A DNA stretch of 64,000 nt from positions 17,549,296 to 17,613,295 of the forward strand of contig OX637292.1 of NCBI GenBank assembly GCA_951799445.1, written 5' to 3'. Below, piece by piece: positions 46,759 to 58,470 of this stretch. Numbering within the stretch: position 1 is the first letter of the stretch; each line of letters begins with the position of its first letter. The position numbers were made by a program, and so were the translations under genes. This DNA comes from Pseudisothecium myosuroides (lineage: Eukaryota; Streptophyta; Bryopsida; Hypnales; Lembophyllaceae). The notes below the pieces were generated by a model. It was not told where the DNA came from. It was given only the letters and a program-made list of their open reading frames with translations, and ran no database searches.

Positions 46759-48924
46759 TCATTCCAATGAATGGAAGAGTCCCAAAGGCTTGGTGGTTGG
46801 TAGGAAAGGCATTTCAATGTTAGAGATGGAAGATAGATTCTTAGTGTCTCTTATTTGTTGCAATATTCCATTCACTTGTCCTATGGATGGACGGGCTTTT
46901 GGATTGGGAAGACAACACAAGAGGCCCAAACGAAGGAGATCTACAACCATAGTTGTATAGACTTCAACATCTACATCCACAATCGTTGAGGTCCCTAGCA
47001 AGTTGTTGAGACAAATATTAGAGTCTAAAGGTAATGGAGGAAGTCTTGTTGCATCTTTGACCTCCTCTTCTTGATGAGGTGCAAACCTTAAAGGTTGAAG
47101 AGTTTGAAACAACCTTGGATCTACCACCTTGAGAAGTGACCCATCTTCATGAGCTTGCCAAACCATGTGCAACAACACAGGATCCTCCGGTTCCGATGCT
47201 TGCATATCCAGAGGACGCCTTCCACACACAACTTCAAGCACCAAGATGCCAAAACTATAAACATCCGATTCCTTGGTTGCTTTGCCTGTGTATGGTATCT
47301 CAGGAGCCATGTAGCCAAGAGTCCCCGCCATCAAAGTGGTTTTTTCCAACTTGTGGTGATCCATCAAGCGAGCAATTCCAAAGTCTCCCAAATGCGCTTT
47401 GAAATTTGCATCCAACAACACATTACTTGACTTGATGTCGCGATGCAAAACACAACGGGAGCAATCCTCGTGCAAGTATTCCAAAGCTGAACCCACCTCC
47501 TCCAAAATGGAGTGCCGCATTTTCAAAGAGAGACCCATCTCTTGACTGACACTTGTGTGAAGCCATTCATTGAGGTCACCATTGGGCATGAAGTCGTAAA
47601 CCAAGAGCAGGCGACCTTTCTCTTGGCACCAGCCTTGCAACTGCACCACGTTCCGGTGCCGAATTTGCCCGAGGCAGGCCACTTCGGCATGAAAGAGAGA
47701 CTCTGCCTGGTTGCGCTCCGAGAAATTGATACGTTTCACGGCAACAAAATGGGTTCCACTCGGAGTTTCAAAGGATCCTTTGTACACAGATCCCGATCCG
47801 CCTTTGCCGAGCAAATTTCTGTCATCAAAGTTGCAGGTGGCTTTCCGGAGCTCTGCATACGAGAACACATGTGGACATGTGCTAAGGCCCAGTGGTGTAA
47901 AGCGGTAGCTTGTGGATGGGCTCCTAAGTTGAGAGATGGACCAGAGAATCACGATGGCGGCTGCCACAACCATTCCCACAACTCCTGTGCTGATGCCAGC
48001 CCACCACGTTCTGACTTTCCAAGAATGATGTGGGGTTTGGGAGGAAGGGACTTTTGAAATCTCAGCATTGAAGAATCTCCAGGACAAGAGCTCATGCGCT
48101 TCGACACGTTGGACGTCAGAGCTTCCCCAAAATGAGAGGTACACATAGTCTCCAAACAACTCGGCCAATGTGTAGTTGGGAATGCGCAGCAGAGGTTGCA
48201 GGGGCTTCTTCTCGCTGGGGTTGGACCCATTCACAAGCCGCACTTCGAGAGTCCGAGATGAGCTATTGAAATCAATCCAAGCTGTGAAGATTTTCCCGTC
48301 GGAGAAATACGAGCAGTAGGTGTCGTTGCCACAGAGGTTGTGCGTGTATGCTCCGATGTCATACTCGTATTCACGGGTTTTTGCGACCCTGATGTAGCAG
48401 TTGCTGGGGTCTTCGGAATTAGGGTTGTACTTCCCCATGCCAAAATTAATAGCGACGCCTGGACGAGTGTATCGATGGTTTGGATCACTTGGATTAATAG
48501 GAGTCTTGCATGCACCAGAGCTTCCTATTTCGGATACGAGCCCTGGCAGCTTAGAAAGCATCGTGTCCCTGATGAAAACGAAGGCCATTGAGTTCTCCTC
48601 CTTGTCCCTGGGAGATCTGCTACTATCCCCAGGTAATTCCAAAGTGTCGAATGTGAATGAGAAAGACGTGCTGAACGAAGCAACTCTCCCAGTTGCGGCA
48701 TCCTGAATGCGCACCTTCTCCCCATACAACAGCGCTCCACAAGACCCTCGTGACTGCGTGGCGCGCCCGTTGACGATGTAAGTACGATTGGCGCCATTGT
48801 GTGCAGCATCTCCGAGAGTAATGAAGTTATCATCTTCAGCTGAGAAAGAATGGAAGGCGAGTTGCGTGTCTTCGCTGGCAACTGAGCGAAGAATCACAAA
48901 TAGGAGAAAGCAGATGAGGTTCAT
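46759..48924 (-). CDS. L-type lectin receptor-like kinase, intronless, 721 aa
   Basis: Plasma-membrane Ser/Thr receptor kinase of the legume-lectin class, which in plants perceives extracellular signals in defence and development. I start it at the ATG at 48924 because a signal peptide follows directly (MNLICFLLFVILRSVASED); an in-frame start at 49059 would bury it. Legume-lectin domain about residues 20-285 (ATGRVASFSTSFSF, AWIDFNSSSRTLEVRL), transmembrane helix about 307-330, kinase about 371-690. Kinase residues: GKGGSG (373-378), Lys397 in VAVK, Glu414, HRDIKSSN (494-501), DFG (514-516), GTLGYMAPE. All catalytic residues are present, so the kinase looks active. Odd points: the lectin metal/sugar loops are substituted (INFGM in place of VEFDT; NSMAF in place of DGMAF). 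The ectodomain has several Cys, and a ~45-residue acidic/Pro insert (about 610-655) lies in the C-lobe. Confidence 0.93.
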   Translation of the reverse strand: MNLICFLLFVILRSVASEDTQLAFHSFSAEDDNFITLGDAAHNGANRTYIVNGRATQSRGSCGALLYGEKVRIQDAATGRVASFSTSFSFTFDTLELPGDSSRSPRDKEENSMAFVFIRDTMLSKLPGLVSEIGSSGACKTPINPSDPNHRYTRPGVAINFGMGKYNPNSEDPSNCYIRVAKTREYEYDIGAYTHNLCGNDTYCSYFSDGKIFTAWIDFNSSSRTLEVRLVNGSNPSEKKPLQPLLRIPNYTLAELFGDYVYLSFWGSSDVQRVEAHELLSWRFFNAEISKVPSSQTPHHSWKVRTWWAGISTGVVGMVVAAAIVILWSISQLRSPSTSYRFTPLGLSTCPHVFSYAELRKATCNFDDRNLLGKGGSGSVYKGSFETPSGTHFVAVKRINFSERNQAESLFHAEVACLGQIRHRNVVQLQGWCQEKGRLLLVYDFMPNGDLNEWLHTSVSQEMGLSLKMRHSILEEVGSALEYLHEDCSRCVLHRDIKSSNVLLDANFKAHLGDFGIARLMDHHKLEKTTLMAGTLGYMAPEIPYTGKATKESDVYSFGILVLEVVCGRRPLDMQASEPEDPVLLHMVWQAHEDGSLLKVVDPRLFQTLQPLRFAPHQEEEVKDATRLPPLPLDSNICLNNLLGTSTIVDVDVEVYTTMVVDLLRLGLLCCLPNPKARPSIGQVNGILQQIRDTKNLSSISNIEMPFLPTTKPLGLFHSLE

Positions 48925-50121
48925 TCTGTGGCTCTGCGCTATCCTGCTCCGCAACCCCAATGCACACAATTTAAACAGGAAACTGATTCTGCGCAAGTAT
49001 GTGTATGGACTGCTACAATTCTTGACGCCTTCATTGCCAAAGAAATTGAAATTTCCCAAACAAGCTCCTCGTTACATGAATGAAGAGCAAAGCGTTCAGA
49101 GGTTTCATGGATCCATGTCCTGATACAAACAAGCTTCATACAATTCACGGTGAACAAGGGACCTTCAAAAGTTGGGATTTAAGTTAATTGAAGACATGCC
49201 ATGACATACCTGACTCTTGCACATGAATCTGCAGCGTCTCCTGCGCTGTGCCTCGGTCCCTCCTTCGTTAGTCCGTCTGGTCTGTCTGTGTCTTTGAGTC
49301 TGTGTCTTTGTGTCTGTCTTTAATGCGTCCCATTGTTGTCCCACCAGGCCACTTGTGGCTGGTGGTAAATCTTACCCTGGCAATGAAATCCTGTTTCATC
49401 TGTATAAAAATTAAAAAATAAAAAGTCTGCAGCGTCTGTCCTTGCTTGGGCTCACTGGCAATTCATTGACCATGATGGTATGTCCTCACTTGGCGTTAGC
49501 TGGCATCGGTTGTAGGGAAATAATTCAGTGAAAGAGCGACGACACTTGCTGTGGTGAGCGTCATGGGAAGTTCCTGGCACGGGCGCTACAGACGGGGTGA
49601 CTTAGACTGCCTTGAAATGAGGAAGGTGTTCAGATATGGCGTGGTCTGGTCGACAAAACAGTTGTTGAATTTGTGCGTTTTTATGGAATATTTTTTGCAC
49701 GCGGGGACTTACGTGCTTGGAAATTTGACAAATGGGATTTCGAGGTACGCATTATAAGTTAGGGTTTTAGCATGTAGACTTGATAATCGCAGGTCGCCGT
49801 TTTCCGTCTTTGGCCGGGGCCCCTGGTGTACAGTTTGGACGCAACTTACAGGCAGCATTTCTCAAGGTCGAGCAGTGGAGCCCGCGATGTGCAATTTCGG
49901 TCCTGGGTTTCGTGATTCTAACACCCGCGATCTGCAATTCCACCGTGGCCTGTTTGGACTAGAGTCGCTGAGATCGATCTTCTCCACTTCCGTAACGGAG
50001 TTGATCCCTTTGCCAGCAAGAGATCCGGTAGTGCAAGCGAGGCTCTTCTCAGCGTTGTTGAGAATCTTACTGGTGATCGCAAGGCTGTACGTGATATATC
50101 TCAAAACAGGTCTGGAGAATA
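48925..50121. other. 5' flank of the lectin kinase; possible broken exon at 49920-50112
   Basis: The kinase promoter and leader should lie just right of 48924; a TGTCTTTGTGTCTG-type pyrimidine/GT-rich tract is at about 49275-49320. From about 49920 to 50112 one plus-strand frame reads protein-like (AEIDLLHFRNGVDPF, then ALLSVVENLTGDRKAV) up to a GT at 50110, just before the palindrome at 50122. I do not recognise it. Confidence 0.35.
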
Positions 50122-51661
50122 CAGTGACTCCAAAAACTGAGTCTATACTTCATTCAATTTTACTCCGTACACCATATGTTGAAAAGAAGTGGACAAAATC
50201 CAAGTGAGCAAACATGAATGTTGTAGTGTTCATTGTGTACTACAATCCTAAAAAAATTTGAAGCAAAAAGCAATTACGGTTTGAAAGTAAATGAATTCCA
50301 AAGCTAACCACCCCGTAGACTCAGTTTTTGCGGCAGGGTTCATAATCACTCTAAAAATTGCCTATGCATCTTTCTTGAGCTTCAATGGCTTGGATATTTT
50401 ATTGCATGTTGTTGTACACCATTTAAGACCCACTCCCATTGATATTGTAAAAATTTGACATATGTGTGCTTCAAAAAAATTATAAATAGAAAAAAATGTA
50501 GGTAGTACTAATTTGAATGGAATTTGAAGATTTTCAATGAATCAAAGACTTGAGATGTCATTTACTTTCATAGATGATCTATAGGTTGCAATTTGAACCG
50601 TTGTTGCATCTATTTTGACTAGATTTGAAAATATTTGTCTTAATATACTATAAATACAAATCATTTTAATTTTAATTTAGCAACAAAAATAACTATTTTA
50701 ACCGTAATCTTTTTGAATCCAACATATTAGTTTATAAGGGTTGTATTTAGTCCATTTGTTTGGATTGTAGGTGATTCAATATGATATGACAACAACAAAA
50801 GTAAAACCAGAATATTGACAATATGCCTTATTTTTATTTTTATCAATTGCAATTGTCAATATTTTGTCATATATATTTTTGTTATTCTATAACATACAAG
50901 ATATATAAATTTAATGCATTAGTACATTATTGTATTTTAATTAAAGAATTTTATTGCAAATAACTCAATATTCTGGTTTTACTTTTGTTGTTGTCATATC
51001 ATATTGAATCACCTACAATCCAAACAAATGGACTAAATATAACCCTTATAAACTAATATGTTGGATTCAAAAAGATTACGGTTAAAATAGTTATTTTTGT
51101 TGCTAAATTAAAATTAAAATGATTTGTATTTATAGTATATTAAGACAAATATTTTCAAATCTAGTCAAAATAGATGCAACAACGGTTCAAATTGCAACCT
51201 ATAGATCATCTATGAAAGTAAATGACATCTCAAGTCTTTGATTCATTGAAAATCTTCAAATTCCATTCAAATTAGTACTACCTACATTTTTTTCTATTTA
51301 TAATTTTTTTGAAGCACACATATGTCAAATTTTTACAATATCAATGGGAGTGGGTCTTAAATGGTGTACAACAACATGCAATAAAATATCCAAGCCATTG
51401 AAGCTCAAGAAAGATGCATAGGCAATTTTTAGAGTGATTATGAACCCTGCCGCAAAAACTGAGTCTATGGGGTGGTTAGCTTTGGAATTCATTTACTTCC
51501 AAACCGTAATTGCTTTTTGCTTCAAATTTTTTTAGGATTGTAGTACACAATGAACACTACAACATTCATGTTTGCTCACTTGGATTTTGTCCACTTCTTT
51601 TCAACATATGGTGTACGGAGTAAAATTGAGTGAAGTATAGACTCAGTTTTTGGAGTCACTG
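50122..51661. mobile_element. 1,540-bp near-perfect palindrome with TA target duplication
   Basis: Left arm 50122-50818 and right arm 50965-51661 are reverse complements of exactly equal length (697 bases), around a 146-base loop. The four mismatches I noted are all transitions. Ends read CAGTGACTCCAAAAACTGAG, flanked by TA on both sides (50120-50121, 51662-51663). TA duplication with CAGTG termini fits the Tc1/mariner superfamily. There is no coding frame. Transcription would give a long double-stranded hairpin, a potential small-RNA precursor. Confidence 0.88.
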
Positions 51662-53059
51662 TATAAGGTAGCCTGGGTCATTCTGCTAAACCAGAATGCG
51701 TCCTCCGTCCTTCACACTAGCTTGCCATCAACAATGCCGTCATCAAACGGCGTCCAAGGCTGCCCAGGCACCCTTCCCTCCAGTGATCTCCTTCACTCTC
51801 GCCACCACATCCTCGTCCTTGGTGGAAATTAAGCAAATACCGACTCATGCCGACGATTCTTTCATATAGCAAGATTGTGATCTCGAGGCACCCTAGATTG
51901 CAGCCACACATCATATTATACTCAATTGGCATGGCTGGCACTATTGATTTCGGAATGAGGATGGCAACTTGCAACCCAAATTGCAGGAACTAGGTGATTG
52001 ATCGTAGAAAAGAGTTATGGATGAAGTTATGCATGATCTTCTGGAGATCAGAGTGAACCTGTCCAAATTCCCTCCCCGTGCACTTCTACTGTGAATCACA
52101 TCATTTGGGCCAACTCCTAACTTTACGGAAGCCAGGAGAGAGATTGTGTTCGTCATCAAAGTCATGAACACCGGCCATGAACAATCCCTGATCAAAATTA
52201 AAGCTAAATCGACATAAGAACTATTAAGACGGAGAACTTCAACTCTTGCTTCAATCTGAGGGGCGACCAGAAATATGAACCTAGTCTTCTGAGAAGATCT
52301 ACACAACTCACTGCTTGGTCGGCGAAGATCTTGCTGAAGAACGATAATGTTCAGCACATTGCCTTGCATGCTTGTTTGTAAGAATCTTGCTCAACCTTGC
52401 ACACTGTTGCATCCCTTTAAAGAGTTTCAGAATTGTTAAATGGTATTCGGATCCTCTTCACGTCCACCATTCAAGAGGGTTTTCGGATACCTGCTGCCTG
52501 AAAAATCGATTTAGGTCAGTAATTCCCATTGAATTCCTTTGCATCCTCATTGTGTCCTGTTTTGTTTCAACCAATTCTTCACTGAGTGCTTCTTGTAATA
52601 TTGATTTCATATTCACAATGAGTTCAAATTATAGCAAGATTGGCTTCGTTCTACAGGATTGATGTACTGTTACATTGATCTAGATATCGCCAATAACGCC
52701 AATGCCATCACTGCTCCTCACTGATATTTATAGAAAGCAATTCTGATGTAACATCATGAAGGTGGGATGTTCATAGAGAGTCCTTCCAAGCGAACTTGTA
52801 TAAGGGTTTACACCTCAAAATGTGTTTAACTTTAAAGGACGCTACGGACATTAAGTGTTTGATGGATGAAAGAGAATCCTTCTATTTCTATATAAGACAG
52901 AAGTATAGATGTTCATCTTTGAAATTTTGTCAAAAAAGGGAGGTCTTGCACAATAGTTTGACCTCTAATGAGTGCTCTTGATTTTTTTTGAGCAAATGAT
53001 TCATATGGTACCAAAAAGGATGATTTCCACACTGACCATTCTATCCGTCTAGGGTTTAA
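51662..53059. other. Intergenic, gene-like composition, no gene recognised
   Basis: 51700-52700 is less AT-rich than the surroundings, and a minus-strand frame of 142 codons (52369-51941) is open, but its translation has no motif I recognise. 52868-53055 is a copy of the repeat at 19592-19756. Confidence 0.4.
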
Positions 53060-54661
53060 TCCCTAAAGTCCCATTGTCCTCTCAAGGAACAAAATGGATT
53101 TTGGGCAAGCTTCTACGGTTTCCATATTTGGGTGGTCGCAAGAAAGACTAGTATTGTTTTGCGTCACACTTGAAGTGGTGGAATTGTCATGTGCTATAAC
53201 TTTTGAAGCATGAATCCGATTAACTTGAAATTTTTATTAAAGATGGGTAACTTGATAGTATTTAGATCCCTTGTTTTTCAAAAAAAAAGTCAAAAATCAT
53301 TTTATATTTAAATTTAAATTTAGCTAATTTGTCACACTTTGAGGTTTAGGCTTTTTTAGTACTGGGGAGTATCCAAAATCAATGATCTGGAGATGAAATT
53401 TTTGTAATCTATTTCCATAGTAGGAATTCATCTTTCTACCAAAGGAAATTAAAAAATATTTTATTTTATGTCCTCCACATGCGTGCAAACAGGGCTCCCT
53501 TGCGCTCGCATTTCTGAATATTGAAGATGGTTTTGAGATCATTCATTTAGTGAAATCACTTCATTATAAAGTTCTTCCAAATGTGACAGTGCCTATTTTC
53601 CTGAGATTTTGCTAGTTTATGAGACTTTTTAGTTCTCCTACTTAGAGATTTTTCCTATGCTTTTCCTTCTGAGAGTACCTTCTTCTTAAAGGTGTATGCC
53701 TTAAAAATATTTTTCACATTTAAAAAAAATTGTTTTTCTGATTTTACAGTACTCCCAAAACATGAGTACTGTAGAGAATGCTACAAAAATCGGTCAGTCT
53801 TTCTTGCAATCACCCATTTGAATTTATTTTTTGAAATTTTTTAAGAAGATATAAAAATACGTTAGCTTTCTAGAAATATAATTTTTATTTCAATTGGAGC
53901 CCGGGAGCAAAAGTTATGGTACAAAAAGCCCTTTTTTAGTACATCAAGCAGAAAAAAACCTTCAAAAAATCTTAAAATAAAAAAACAATTTTTTTTCATG
54001 TAGTTTATATTTTTATCTACATGGAAAGCTTTGTTTATTCCATTTGGATTTGTAATGAGAATGTTATGGACAATCTTGTTTTGGGGGCAATTAGAGCATC
54101 TTTTAAAAAAAAACACTTGTTGGATTCATTTTTGAACTCAATTTTCACAATTTTTCAAAATAAAAAGTTTCACGAGGTTAAGATCTCTTGATAGAACAAT
54201 CTCTTTGTTGAGATTAGTGAATTTCAATTCCATCTTGGAGCTATTAATGGCTTTATTTTGCCTTTAAACCTACATCTACTTAACAATTTTTTAATTAGTG
54301 AAAACTAAGTAGTTTTTTTTAACTTTTTTTTCCTAGATTTTCAATTCAATTCTTAATCATATAAAATTAGAAATTCAAAATCAGTAGGGCAAAATTTTTA
54401 AATTATGAAGGTTCAAAGCCAAAAAATGTAGTTGAACAAGGTGCAAAAAACTTGTTTCCTTCACTTTAAATGCAAATATCTTGCAATCTACAAGGTCAAA
54501 GTTTATGAAATTTCTTCCACACACTCTTTCACTAGTCTGAAACAAGATTCTACAGTTAGATTTTCAAAAAGGACATTTTTCAAATAAAATTTGCTCTTTG
54601 CTATAAAAATGGCAGTTTTGAGTGGTTTTTGATGGAAAAAAGGCCTTGGGACTATGAGGGG
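53060..54661. mobile_element. TTAA-flanked element, copy 4 (1,602 bp)
   Basis: TTAA at 53056-53059 and 54662-54665. Ends TCCCTAAAGTCCC and, inverted, CCCCTCATAGTCCC. The right half (53870-54661) matches 8570-9353 in direct orientation. The left 800 bases are not in the shorter copies, so it is either a longer ancestor or carries an insertion. No transposase frame is visible. Confidence 0.7.
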
Positions 54662-54795
54662 TTAACACATTTTCATTCATATGTTCAAGAAGCTCATTGG
54701 ATTAGTTATAGAATTTTGAAGTTGGAATGGGGGATTGAAAAATGCATGAAGCTTGAAGTGCTTACCATTGGGCATTGAATCCTCCACTGAATATG

Positions 54796-55043
54796 CAACG
54801 GTACTAGTATGTGAGCCTAAGAATGCGAGCTTGTGAGCATTGAGCCTACAATATAGGTACCTATAAGATAGATACCACACACTATAGAAAGTGTATGTAT
54901 CATAAACACCTATAATATAGGTATTTGTAATATATATATCCTATAATCATAGACGGTTCCTATAGTATATACACCTATAATATAGGTGTGTAGTATTCTA
55001 GGCTCATGGGCTCACATTTCTATGCTTACACAATAGCAACCCT
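54796..55043. mobile_element. 248-bp MITE with 11-bp target duplication
   Basis: Flanked by CACTGAATATG on both sides (54785-54795, 55044-55054). The ends are inverted (GTACTAGTATGTGAGC versus TTGCTATTGTGTAAGC). The interior holds the palindromic repeat ACCTATAATATAGGT in several copies. A 9-11-bp duplication suggests a Mutator-like element. Confidence 0.75.
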
Positions 55044-55054
55044 CACTGAATATG

Positions 55055-56755
55055 TCCCTGTATTAGAGTGAAAACAATCATTTAGCAAGCTCCACATTAT
55101 TTATCACATTTTTTCTTTTCACAAGAACTCAAGGTGCATACAATTAAATGTGATAATTAAAAATATGAAAAAAAATGTAAAAGGAGATTCAAAACAAATC
55201 TTTCTCCTAAGACTTCAAGTTTTTTCATGTTACTTTTATAAGTAGGTGTCAGAATCACAGTTCCCACAATTTAAGGCTGTTCAAAATTGTTAATTAACAC
55301 TTTAGCAATAGATTGATCAATTAATCTATTTTGGGTGGTTTTCGTTTTTTCAAATTCCAATGCAATCATTATACATATTGATCCCTATGGAATTGAAAAC
55401 ACGCTAATGACAAATCTCAGCAATGAAGTTGTCTAACAAGAGATTTTAACCTTGTGAAACCCTTTTTTTGAAAAATTGTGGAAATTGAATTCATAAATGA
55501 ATCCTACAAATTATTTTGTCAAGAAGATACTTTGACGTGCTTTGATTCCCCCCAAAACAAGATTTTCCAAAAGTTTCACACCACTATTCCAAATAGAATT
55601 AATCTGCAAAGCTTTTCATACAGATAAAAATACAATCTACGAGCAAAAAAAAATTTAATTCAATTTTAAGGAGTTTTTTTCTGCTTGCTGAATTGAAATT
55701 TGGGCTTATTATACAATAACTTTTGCTTCCAGCCATCAATTGAAATAAAAATGATATTCCTAGGAAGCTAATGTATTTTTCTATCTTTACAGCATTCAAA
55801 TCCTTCTCCACATAAATATAAAGACTTGCATGTTTTGAAATTTGGCATGATCATTTAATGTTATGCTAAAATTCAACTTTAAAAAAAATTGCATAAAGAT
55901 TTTTTCCTACAAATTTTATTGCAATTTAAAGGTGATGAAGCAAAAATCTAGTTAAGAATTCCTTGCAATCCTTCACAATACAATGTGCAATCATTGGGTG
56001 GTGATACAAAGTTTTGTTCTCATCATAATTGAATTGGTAGTTGAATTGTGTGGTTATTATACAATAACTGGCAACGGTTGTTGTCTTGTTTTTGGATCTG
56101 TATAGTAATTAGCAGGTTCACTCTACTAACCTAGAAGAACGTTTTTCTAAAAAGCCTTACAGATCACTAGATCAAGATTTCAAAACATCTACCAGATTTG
56201 AGCATCTCCTACCTACCACTAAAACAACCCTACCAATGGATTTTTAAAAATGAGTTTTTTGTCGGAGCGACCGGGTGAAATTCAATCTCCAACAGCACTA
56301 TAGTTGTATATGTAGAGGCACAAGACTTATAGATTTGGCCTCAACCCCAATAGAATTTTAGTTTGTACAGGGGACCTTCACGGCCCTTTGTCGTTGTTGG
56401 ATTCTATATTCTAACAAGTTAGAGGCCAACATGGTACTGACAACGTAAGCATGGAAGCCGTAGTCAGGTTGAGGTGAACCAACCTCCTTACTTGTCCTCC
56501 CAAGTTTTTTTTCCAAGGGTGCATGTTAAACAAAAAACCTCCTATTTTATACTTGATTAATCTATTTTCTATACCACTCCTAGCAAATTTGGGGACTTTG
56601 ATTGCTAGTTGTATGAATTCAAAATTTTCATATTTTATGATATGTAGCAAATAAGTAGCTCTTATATTTTTCCCAAGGATAAAACCAAGGAAGAGCAAAG
56701 GGGTTAGTTCATCCAAGTCCATTTGTGAATGAAAACATAAGTGTTGTGAATTGGA
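55055..56755. other. AT-rich intergenic DNA
   Basis: No supported gene; minus-strand frames at 55599-55811 and 56411-56758 have no recognisable motif. Confidence 0.4.
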
Positions 56756-58470
56756 CAATCTTGTGGATCAAAAGGCAAATAATGTAGAAGATTAAGTACA
56801 AGGGCATTAGTCACAATATACAAAATCTTCCATATTTCTTGAGTGTACAAGGGGTAAATTTTCTTATATTTATATATATATATATTCTATACTTAGGTGC
56901 AAATTTGTAGGAGCATTAGACACTCTTAGAATTTTTCGCAATTTTTGATTGTTTTAACTTCCAAGCCAAAAATAAATAATAAAATTGAAGTTGCCGTGTC
57001 CAATTTCATATGTTAAGATGTCTTTTGTTTTTTTAGCAATTTTTGGGAATATCTTGGATGATTCTTTGAATTAAGAGGTACGAATTGTGAAAGATTTCTT
57101 AAATTGTGACTAATGTGACTCATGGCCCTTCTGGGCATTGGCCACATTAGTCACAACTAAGAAAATTTGCCACAACTTTTGCATGGGCAAATGAAATTTT
57201 CTTAGAACTTGTGTACATATTTTACTATGTAAGGCACCTATATGCACATTTGTGTGAGCATTGGACACTTTTAGAATTTTTCACAGTTTTTTGACTGTTT
57301 TAACTCCCAACCCAAAAATAAAAAAGAATTGGCATTGACATGTTCAACTTTATATGTTAAGATTCTTGTTTATGATTTTTGGCAACTATTGGAGAGTTCT
57401 TGGACAATTTTTGAATACAAAAGGCAAGTATTTTGGGAGATTTGCTCAATTGTGATTATCATGACTAATGCCCTCAAGGGGCATTTGACACATTAGTCAT
57501 AGCTAAGGAAATTTGCCACAATTTTTGCATGGACAAATGAAGTTTTAATAGAATTTGTATAGATGTTCTACACTTTTAGAACTTTTTAGAACTTTTTGAT
57601 TGTTTTAATTCTTAGTCCATAAAATAAATAAAATTAAAGTTGCCGTATCCAATTTCATATGTTAAGATTCTTCTTTAGAACTTATTGCAACTATTGGGAA
57701 TGTCTTAGGCAATTTACAAAATACAAAAGGTAAATATTGTGGGAGATTTGCTCAATTGTGACTAATGCAACTAATGCCCCCATGGGGCATTACTAATATT
57801 AGTCACAAGCTAAGGAAATTTGCCACAATTTTTGAATAGGAGGATCAAATTTTTTTAGGATTTTTATAAATTTTCTATATTATATAAGACACTTAGGTGC
57901 AAATTTGTAGGAGCATTGGACACTTTTAAATTTTTCTATAATTTTTTGATTGTTTTAATTTCCAATCCAAAAATAAATAAAATTGGAGTTGACAACTTGG
58001 CATATGCTATTCCATATGTTGATATACTTGTTTAGGATTTATTACACCTTTTAGGAATGTCTTAGACGATTTTTTGATTCAAGAGGTAGATTTTTGGAAG
58101 ATTTCCTCAACTATTGCTTGATTTCTCAAATTGGATCCAAGCTTATCTATAGTGCACATGAAAGATATTTCCTGTCTACACCTTCTATTGAAGGGACTTG
58201 GAGTGCAACAAAACGTTCTTCACCACAGTATGGATGGCACGGTAAAGAAACACTAAGAACAAGCAACAAATCATACAAGCAATTCAAGTGATATGAGATC
58301 AAGTATCTCTTAAGCAATTGTGAAGGTTAACTTAACTAATGCCCCTTATACTCTTGTAGGTTTTAGTCATAATAGTCATGACATACTAAACCTTCCACAA
58401 TTCTCTAGTGAAAGGGTGAAATCTTCTTAGAATTTTTACACATTTTGTATCCTATGTAATACATCCACTA
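56756..58470. repeat. Tandem array of ~300-350-bp units
   Basis: About four full units plus partial ones at both edges. Anchors: GCATTGGACACTTTTAG or variants at about 56913, 57258, 57565 and 57913; CATATGTTAAGAT-type at about 57000, 57352, 57655 and 58012. Most units contain an imperfect palindrome, TGTGACTAAT...ATTAGTCACA, around ATGGGGCATT-like sequence. No frame is conserved. Confidence 0.8.

Noticed and set aside
47512..48057. 181-codon plus-strand frame opposite the lectin kinase
   Set aside because: It is the antisense shadow of a clear kinase coding sequence with no motif of its own.
51941..52369. 142-codon minus-strand frame
   Set aside because: No motif or compositional signal; neighbouring frames are equally open.
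56756..58470. CRISPR-like regular repeats
   Set aside because: Units are ~300-350 bp, diverged and without spacers; the DNA is eukaryotic.
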